Positions 59,308-64,000 of a DNA stretch of 64,000 nt are shown here, in pieces; positions within the stretch are counted from its first letter, which is position 1; each line of letters begins with the position of its first letter. A program made the translations under genes and the position numbers. The stretch lies in assembly GCF_002355415.1 (NCBI RefSeq), contig NZ_AP014936.1, forward strand, positions 434,001-498,000, given 5' to 3'. A model generated the notes under the pieces. It was given only the letters and a program-made list of their open reading frames with translations, was not told where the DNA came from and ran no database searches. This DNA is from Sulfurifustis variabilis. GTDB lineage: Bacteria > Pseudomonadota > Gammaproteobacteria > Acidiferrobacterales > Sulfurifustaceae.

Positions 59308-60330
59308 ATGAGCATCAAGACTTACCGCGTACGCATCGAGCCGAGCGGCCATACCTTCGACGTCGCCGGCAACGAAACGGTGCTGGAAGCCGCGCTGCGC
59401 GCCGGTTTTACGCTGCCGTACAGCTGCCGCAACGGTTCGTGCGGCACCTGCAAAGGCAAGATCCTCGAGGGCGAGGTGGACTACGGCGTCTATGAGGCGA
59501 AGGCGCTCACCCAGGAGGAGCGCGCCGCGGGAAAGGCGCTCTTCTGCCAGGCCGTGCCGCGCTCCGATCTGGTCATCGAGGCGAAGGAGATCGGTCTCGT
59601 CAAGAACATTCCAATCAAGCTGCTTCCGGCACGGGTGGTCGCCATGGTGCGGCGCGCGCACGACGTCATGGTGCTCTCGCTCAAGCTCCCGCAGACCGAG
59701 CGCTTCAAGTTCCTCGCGGGTCAGTACATCGACATCCTGCTGAAGAACGGCGCACGCCGCAGCTTCTCCCTCGCCAATCCGCCACAGCAGGACAACACGC
59801 TCGAGCTGCACGTGCGGCACGTGCCGGGCGGGATGTTCAGCGGCCACGTGTTCGCCCAGATGAAGGAAAAGGACCTCCTCCGCTTCCGGGGCCCGCTCGG
59901 CATCTTCTTCCTGCGCGAATCCGAGCGGCCGGCGATCCTGGTTGCGGGCGGCACCGGGTTCGCGCCGGTCAAATCGATCGTGGAAGACGCGATCGCCCGG
60001 GGCGATACCCGACCGCTTCATGTCTATTGGGGCGCGCGCGCCCGGCGGGATCTGTACCTGGACGACCTCCCCCGGCGATGGGTGCGGGACCACCCCCACA
60101 TCCGTTACATCCCCGTGCTTTCGGAGCCGTCGGCGGATGACGTCTGGAGCGGGCGCACGGGATGGGTGCACGAGGCGGTGCTCGCCGACCACCCGGACCT
60201 GAGCGGATGCGAGGTCTACGCCAGCGGGCCGCCGCCGATGGTCGAAGCGATCCGGGCCAGCTTCCTGGCGCGCGGGCTGCCGGAAGATCGTTTGTACTAT
60301 GATTCCTTCGAGTTCGCCCACGCCGTCTGA
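59308..60330 (+). CDS. Ferredoxin-linked FAD/NAD(P)H reductase (2Fe-2S + FNR)
   Basis: A 340-residue reductase. The N-terminal plant-type 2Fe-2S domain has SCRNGSCGTCKGKI and ALFCQAV. The FAD domain has RRSFSLANPPQQ (RxYS-like) and the NAD domain AGGTGFAPVKSIV, ending YASGPPPMVEAIR. Related to CDP-4-keto-6-deoxyglucose reductase and phenol hydroxylase reductase (labelled Fre/AscD-like). The partner oxygenase or dehydrase is not nearby, so the substrate is unknown. Confidence 0.85.
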   Translation: MSIKTYRVRIEPSGHTFDVAGNETVLEAALRAGFTLPYSCRNGSCGTCKGKILEGEVDYGVYEAKALTQEERAAGKALFCQAVPRSDLVIEAKEIGLVKNIPIKLLPARVVAMVRRAHDVMVLSLKLPQTERFKFLAGQYIDILLKNGARRSFSLANPPQQDNTLELHVRHVPGGMFSGHVFAQMKEKDLLRFRGPLGIFFLRESERPAILVAGGTGFAPVKSIVEDAIARGDTRPLHVYWGARARRDLYLDDLPRRWVRDHPHIRYIPVLSEPSADDVWSGRTGWVHEAVLADHPDLSGCEVYASGPPPMVEAIRASFLARGLPEDRLYYDSFEFAHAV

Positions 60331-60342
60331 AAGGAAGGAAAC

Positions 60343-60543
60343 ATGCGACTGACATTGCTCGCGTTTGCGGGTGCCGCGCTCCTGCTTGTCGGGTGCCGCG
60401 AATCGCCGCCGCCGGAGAAAACCGTATTCGAGCCCTACAAGCAGGCCGTGCGGAAGGCGAAGACCGTGGAAGGGACGCTCGCCCAGGCGGCCGAGCATCG
60501 GGCCGATCAGGCCGAGCAGGCGGAGACCAAATCGTCCTACTAG
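60343..60543 (+). CDS. Small lipoprotein
   Basis: A 66-residue protein with a lipobox (LLLVGC, Cys18) and a short helical mature part (EPYKQAVRKAKTVEGTLAQA). AAGGAAGG lies shortly before ATG. Twelve bases after the reductase, so co-transcribed. It converges on hemY. Confidence 0.65.
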   Translation: MRLTLLAFAGAALLLVGCRESPPPEKTVFEPYKQAVRKAKTVEGTLAQAAEHRADQAEQAETKSSY

Positions 60544-60550
60544 AGCGCCC

Positions 60551-61795
60551 TCAGCGCACGGCCCGCTGACGCGGAACGAAGCCCGCGCCGGACGGGACGA
60601 CCGGGAGGCGCAGCTCCTCGCCGTAAAGCTCCAGGCCGCGCCGGTAGCAGGCGAGCGCGCGGTCTTTCTCGCCCAACCGCTCCAGAAGGGCACCGAGCTC
60701 GCGGTACGCTTCTACCGGGCCGCGCAGCGACAGGCAGCGCTCGAGGTAACCGCGCGCCTTCTGGTCCAGGCGGTTGTAGATGGCGAGTCGCCCAAGGGTG
60801 AGCATCAGCTTCGGATCGTCGGGGTGCGGCCCGAGCCAGGACTCGGCCGTCTCGAGCTGCTCGGCCGGCGTATCGGTTCGGACGTGGCCGTAGAGCTCGA
60901 CCAGCGCTTCGTCCCATTCCTGCTCGATGGCCGGCCGCAGCAGCGCCTCGGCGCACCCCATTTCGTTCTGGCTGATCAGCTGGCGCGCATAAATCGCGAT
61001 CAGGGCAGGGTGCCGGCGCAGTTGTTTGGGCACCGCGTTCCAGGCCTTCTTCAGGACCTCGAGCGAACCCGAAGGCAGGGTGAGCACGAGCAGTTCGCGG
61101 TGTGCGCGCAGCTCGAGCGCATCGATCTCCTTCGGGGTCATCACGCCCTGCTTCCGCAGTTCCGGCGCGAGATCGGCGAGATTGGTCCAGTCGCGCAACT
61201 CGAGATAGAGCTGCGCCAGCAGCTTTAGAACCTGTTTGTGACGGGGCGCCACGTTCCGGAGCTCGGTCAGCGTCGCGAGCGCCTGCTCGGACTGGTGCGC
61301 GATGTACTGGAGATTGGCCTGCGTCATCCCGATCGCCAGGTGGTGCTGCGGCGCCGCGCGGTGGGCGCCGGCGAGATACTCGTCGCGCTTCTCGATGTTT
61401 CCGTGGCCCTGGTTCGCGCAGGCGGCGCCGAGGTAAGAGAGCAGCGGAACTTCCGCGTGGCGCATGCTCGCCAGGAACTGCGCCTCGGACTCCGCCCAGT
61501 TACCCTCGGCCAGCCGCACGAGTCCCTGCGTGAGGGACTGACGCGCCTGCCTGGCGCTGCGGCGGTCGCGCCAGCGGCTCACGTCGCGCGGAATACGGAG
61601 AAGCCGCACCAGCAGATAAAGCGCGAGGAACAGCAGGACGGCGCCGGCCACGAAGAGCAGCAGGAACACCGTGAGCGACATCTCGATGCTCCACGGCGGG
61701 CGCGCAATGAGCACGTATCCGGGATGCTCCGTTGCATAGAGCGTCGCGAGGACCGCGACGAGGAGTGCGCCGATGACGACGACGACGATTCTCAT
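60551..61795 (-). CDS. hemY: Heme biosynthesis-associated TPR protein HemY
   Basis: A 414-residue inner-membrane protein with two N-terminal helices (RIVVVVIGALLVAVLATLYA and LTVFLLLFVAGAVLLFLALY) and TPR repeats over the rest. The HemY N-terminal pattern, with the hem neighbours, is diagnostic. Its role in late heme synthesis is not well defined. ATG 61795 overlaps the hemX stop by four bases; the longer open frame lies inside hemX. Confidence 0.88.
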   Translation of the reverse strand: MRIVVVVIGALLVAVLATLYATEHPGYVLIARPPWSIEMSLTVFLLLFVAGAVLLFLALYLLVRLLRIPRDVSRWRDRRSARQARQSLTQGLVRLAEGNWAESEAQFLASMRHAEVPLLSYLGAACANQGHGNIEKRDEYLAGAHRAAPQHHLAIGMTQANLQYIAHQSEQALATLTELRNVAPRHKQVLKLLAQLYLELRDWTNLADLAPELRKQGVMTPKEIDALELRAHRELLVLTLPSGSLEVLKKAWNAVPKQLRRHPALIAIYARQLISQNEMGCAEALLRPAIEQEWDEALVELYGHVRTDTPAEQLETAESWLGPHPDDPKLMLTLGRLAIYNRLDQKARGYLERCLSLRGPVEAYRELGALLERLGEKDRALACYRRGLELYGEELRLPVVPSGAGFVPRQRAVR

Positions 61796-62850
61796 GGCTC
61801 GCGCCGGCGCGACACCTTGCGCAGCATCTCGAGTGAGGCGGAGATATCCGGCATCTCGGTCATGACGGCTGTCGCGCGCAGCTTCTCGAGGTCGCTCTTG
61901 ACCACCGCCACCGTCTGCGATTCCGGGTCGAAGTACTCCTGCACCCAGCCTTCCGCCGTCTCCAGGTTCTGCCGGTAGGTGGCGACATGGCTTTGCAGCA
62001 GCGCGTGCTGGGCGCCGAGGAGCATGAGCCGCAGGTTCTCGCGCACGAAGTACTGTTGCTCGGGCGGTAGAAGCGGCTTTTGCGCCGCCTCGTGATGACG
62101 GATGCGCACCAGGCTCAGGAGGTCGCGCCACATCTCCCGCGCGGGGGAGTCGCTCGCGGCGCCGGAATCGACCTGCGGCGCCTGGGCGACCGCCACCTGG
62201 AGCTCCCGGGCGAGCGGCAAGCGGTCGACGGTGTCCGCCAGCGTGCCGAGCTTGAGAGAGATGCCTGCGACGTCGGTGCGTTCGACCGACTCGAGGAGCG
62301 TGATCTCGCGCGCGAGCTCGCGGCGCACCGGCAGGAGCGCTGGGCTCGCGAGGAGCTCGATTTGCCGATCGGCCGCCCGCAACGCCGCAAGCGCCGAGCT
62401 TACGTCGCGTGCGAGCTGCAACCGGCGGTTCGCGATCAGCAGGAGCTGTTCCGCCTCGCTCACGATCCATTCCGCCCGATTGCGTCCGAGGTCCGCCTGG
62501 ATCTTCTCGATCGCGGTTTTCATCGTGTCCTGGGTCTCGACCGCGAGGGCGAGCTGATCGCCGGCCTCCGCGAGCTTTTTCCTGAGGTCCTGGCTCTCGC
62601 TGTCCAGCCGGGCGAGCGTGCCGGTGACGTCCGCCTGCAGCAGATCCTGGCGCTGGTACACGAGCGTGTACCAGAGGTACCCCGTACCCAGCACGGCGAT
62701 GGTCGCGAGGATGAGAGCGAGCCCGCTCGAGACGCGGCCGGTACGCGGCCGGTCGTCCGTCCGCTTGCCGGGACTCACGTCGGCGCGGCTGCGGTTGGAG
62801 GCCGGCGGGCTTTCCTTGTCGGATGAAGAGGGGGTCTGCTCAGCGTTCAT
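61792..62850 (-). CDS. hemX: HemX (uroporphyrinogen-III methyltransferase-like membrane protein)
   Basis: A 352-residue protein. A low-complexity N-terminus, one helix (LALILATIAVLGTGYLWYTL), a coiled coil (DSESQDLRKKLAEAGDQL), then the HemX domain (RAEWIVSEAEQLLLIANRRL). Despite the old name it has no methyltransferase motif. Between hemD and hemY, coupled to hemY. Confidence 0.88.
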   Translation of the reverse strand: MNAEQTPSSSDKESPPASNRSRADVSPGKRTDDRPRTGRVSSGLALILATIAVLGTGYLWYTLVYQRQDLLQADVTGTLARLDSESQDLRKKLAEAGDQLALAVETQDTMKTAIEKIQADLGRNRAEWIVSEAEQLLLIANRRLQLARDVSSALAALRAADRQIELLASPALLPVRRELAREITLLESVERTDVAGISLKLGTLADTVDRLPLARELQVAVAQAPQVDSGAASDSPAREMWRDLLSLVRIRHHEAAQKPLLPPEQQYFVRENLRLMLLGAQHALLQSHVATYRQNLETAEGWVQEYFDPESQTVAVVKSDLEKLRATAVMTEMPDISASLEMLRKVSRRREP

Positions 62851-62887
62851 GCGTCACCGGCCGCGAATGGGCGGATTATAGGGAAAT

Positions 62888-63667
62888 TCATCCCGCCCGC
62901 CATGCCTGAATCGCTTCCAGTATAGCTTCGTCGCTCGCCTCCCGGGCGACGATCGGGGCGTGCTTGAAGCCCAGCTCGCGGCACGCCTCTGCGTGCGATT
63001 CCGCGAGGACGACGAGGGGCGTGCGCACGAGCCAGCTGCGCCCCGCCTTGCCCACCATGTCGTAGAGGTTGCGCAGGGCGTCGACGCTGGTCACGGTGAC
63101 GATATCGATCTCGCCGCGCGCCCATCGGCGCAGCAGCGGCGTCGGATCCACGGCCGGGCGCACGCGTCGGTAACATTCGGCGTACTCCACGTCGGCGCCG
63201 CGCTCGCGCAGCGTGTTGCCCAGAAGCTCGCGGCCGCCGTCCCCCCGAAAGATCACGATGCGCTTTCCGTGGATGTCCGCGAGCGCGGGCTCCGCGAGCA
63301 GCGCCTCGCTGTCGAAGCGCCCGGCGGGCGTGATCGCATGTTCCATGCCGAAGTGCCTGAGCGCTCTTGCGCTCCCGCGGCCGACGCACGCGACCGTCAC
63401 GTTTTCCGGCCAGCCGCGCCGCCGCGCGCGCACGAGATTCATGGCCTTCTCGACCGCGTTCGGGCTGATAAAGATCGCCAGGTCGAACCGCTCGAGGCGG
63501 TCGACGATAGCGAGGAGCAGTGCGTTGTCGATCGGCTCCGCGATCTCGATTACGGGAAAGCGAATGGCGCGCCCGCCCGCCTCTTCGATCAGGCGCACCA
63601 GGCGATCCGCCTGGTGCGCCGGTCGCGTGACGAGAACGCCCGTGCCGGCGAGGTCAGATGCCCCCAC
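62888..63667 (-). CDS. hemD: Uroporphyrinogen-III synthase
   Basis: A 259-residue enzyme that closes and inverts ring D of hydroxymethylbilane. Shown are [35 protein letters not shown], and [17 protein letters not shown]. The start is GTG 63667, which overlaps the end of hemC by 14 bases; no ATG fits. Low sequence conservation is normal for HemD. Confidence 0.88.
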   Translation of the reverse strand: MGASDLAGTGVLVTRPAHQADRLVRLIEEAGGRAIRFPVIEIAEPIDNALLLAIVDRLERFDLAIFISPNAVEKAMNLVRARRRGWPENVTVACVGRGSARALRHFGMEHAITPAGRFDSEALLAEPALADIHGKRIVIFRGDGGRELLGNTLRERGADVEYAECYRRVRPAVDPTPLLRRWARGEIDIVTVTSVDALRNLYDMVGKAGRSWLVRTPLVVLAESHAEACRELGFKHAPIVAREASDEAILEAIQAWRAG

Positions 63668-64000
63668 GGCCGTAGACCTGGTCGAGGATCGTCCGGGCGC
63701 CGCGCGCCAGCAGATCGTGCGCCAGCGCCGCGCCCAGGCGCTCGGCCTCGGACGCCGGCCCGCGCATCTCGCCCCGCACGATCCGGCTGCCGTCGGGGTC
63801 GCCGACCAGCCCGCGCAAGCGCAGCTCGCCGTCCGCGAGCTCGGCGTAACCGCCGATCGGCACCTGGCAGCCCCCCTCGAGGTGCGCATTGAAGGCGCGC
63901 TCGGCGCTGACGCAGACGCGGGTCTGTTCGTGTTCGAGGCCGGCGAGCAGCCGGTTGGTTTCCGCATCGTCCTCGCGGCACTCGATACAGATCGCGCCCT
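63654..64000 (-). CDS. hemC: Hydroxymethylbilane synthase HemC (5' part outside window)
   Basis: The C-terminal 114 or so residues of porphobilinogen deaminase. The cofactor cysteine is in [16 protein letters not shown]. The start of the gene lies beyond the right edge. It makes the substrate of HemD and overlaps it. Confidence 0.9.
   Translation of the reverse strand, partial: GAICIECREDDAETNRLLAGLEHEQTRVCVSAERAFNAHLEGGCQVPIGGYAELADGELRLRGLVGDPDGSRIVRGEMRGPASEAERLGAALAHDLLARGARTILDQVYGRGGI

Overview
The window is chromosomal DNA of a GC-rich (clearly above 60 % G+C by eye) gammaproteobacterium, cut at both ends: mshL enters from the left and hemC runs off the right. The lineage call rests on conserved blocks: ftsY-ftsE-ftsX-rpoH, bioF-bioH-bioC-bioD, hemC-hemD-hemX-hemY, and a DUF2244/cox operon with its heme A and copper assembly genes. 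MSHA-type pilus genes, a CIRCE box at rpoH and a cytochrome c-fused CoxB would suit a Chromatiales/Acidiferrobacterales-like organism, but genus is not readable from the sequence.

Layout. 1-3.7 kb: pilus assembly genes mshL-mshM-mshN. 3.8-10.3 kb: comF, broken near its ninth codon by a 5.8-kb IS1595-family element (4476-10290) with 22-bp imperfect terminal repeats and a perfect 8-bp target duplication (TACTTTTT). The element has lower G+C than its surroundings. It holds two diverged IS1595 transposases, a tRNA-like gene with a leucine-type body and a UGG anticodon, a candidate HARE-HTH protein, a candidate HEPN protein, several very small genes, and a nested IS3/IS407-type insertion that splits one passenger gene and left a 4-bp duplication. 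10.3-13.9 kb: biotin genes bioFHCD behind a BirA-like operator, without bioB. 14.1-22.8 kb: aerobic terminal oxidase (coxB-cyt c, ctaD, ctaG, coxC), SURF1, SCO-like, heme A synthase and heme O synthase. 22.9-25.4 kb: small proteins, a cereblon-like CULT protein and a HerA-like ATPase. 25.4-35.1 kb: two-carbon/sugar-acid metabolism (class V aminotransferase, glcF, glcE, glcD, a DUF1537 kinase translationally coupled to a phosphoketolase-like TPP enzyme, and an IclR regulator). 35.2-41.7 kb: YgiQ radical SAM protein, AAA ATPase, HExxH protein, phosphoesterase, and a kinase-Usp fusion. 42-49.8 kb: rpoH with CIRCE, ftsXEY, an M16 peptidase pair, rsmD, coaD, ferredoxin. 49.9-58.5 kb: gamma-glutamyltransferase, dynamin-like GTPase, mutM and a Gld-type ABC system. 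58.6-64 kb: a secreted protein, a ferredoxin-reductase, a small lipoprotein, and hemY-hemX-hemD-hemC.

How the parts work together. The cox block makes an oxidase from subunits to cofactors in one direction, and the hem cluster at the right end makes the early tetrapyrroles it needs. The glycolate genes flank a sugar-acid module likely controlled by IclR. The insertion element is the main accessory region. Excising it on paper restores an intact comF start (Met-Ser-Val-Tyr-Gln-Arg-Leu-Lys-Ser) divergent from bioF, so bioB was not lost through this insertion. At its left edge the element supplies comF with a substitute start, ribosome-binding site and candidate promoter. Many long ORFs on the opposite strands (for example across the cox and dynamin genes) are by-products of high G+C and were not annotated.
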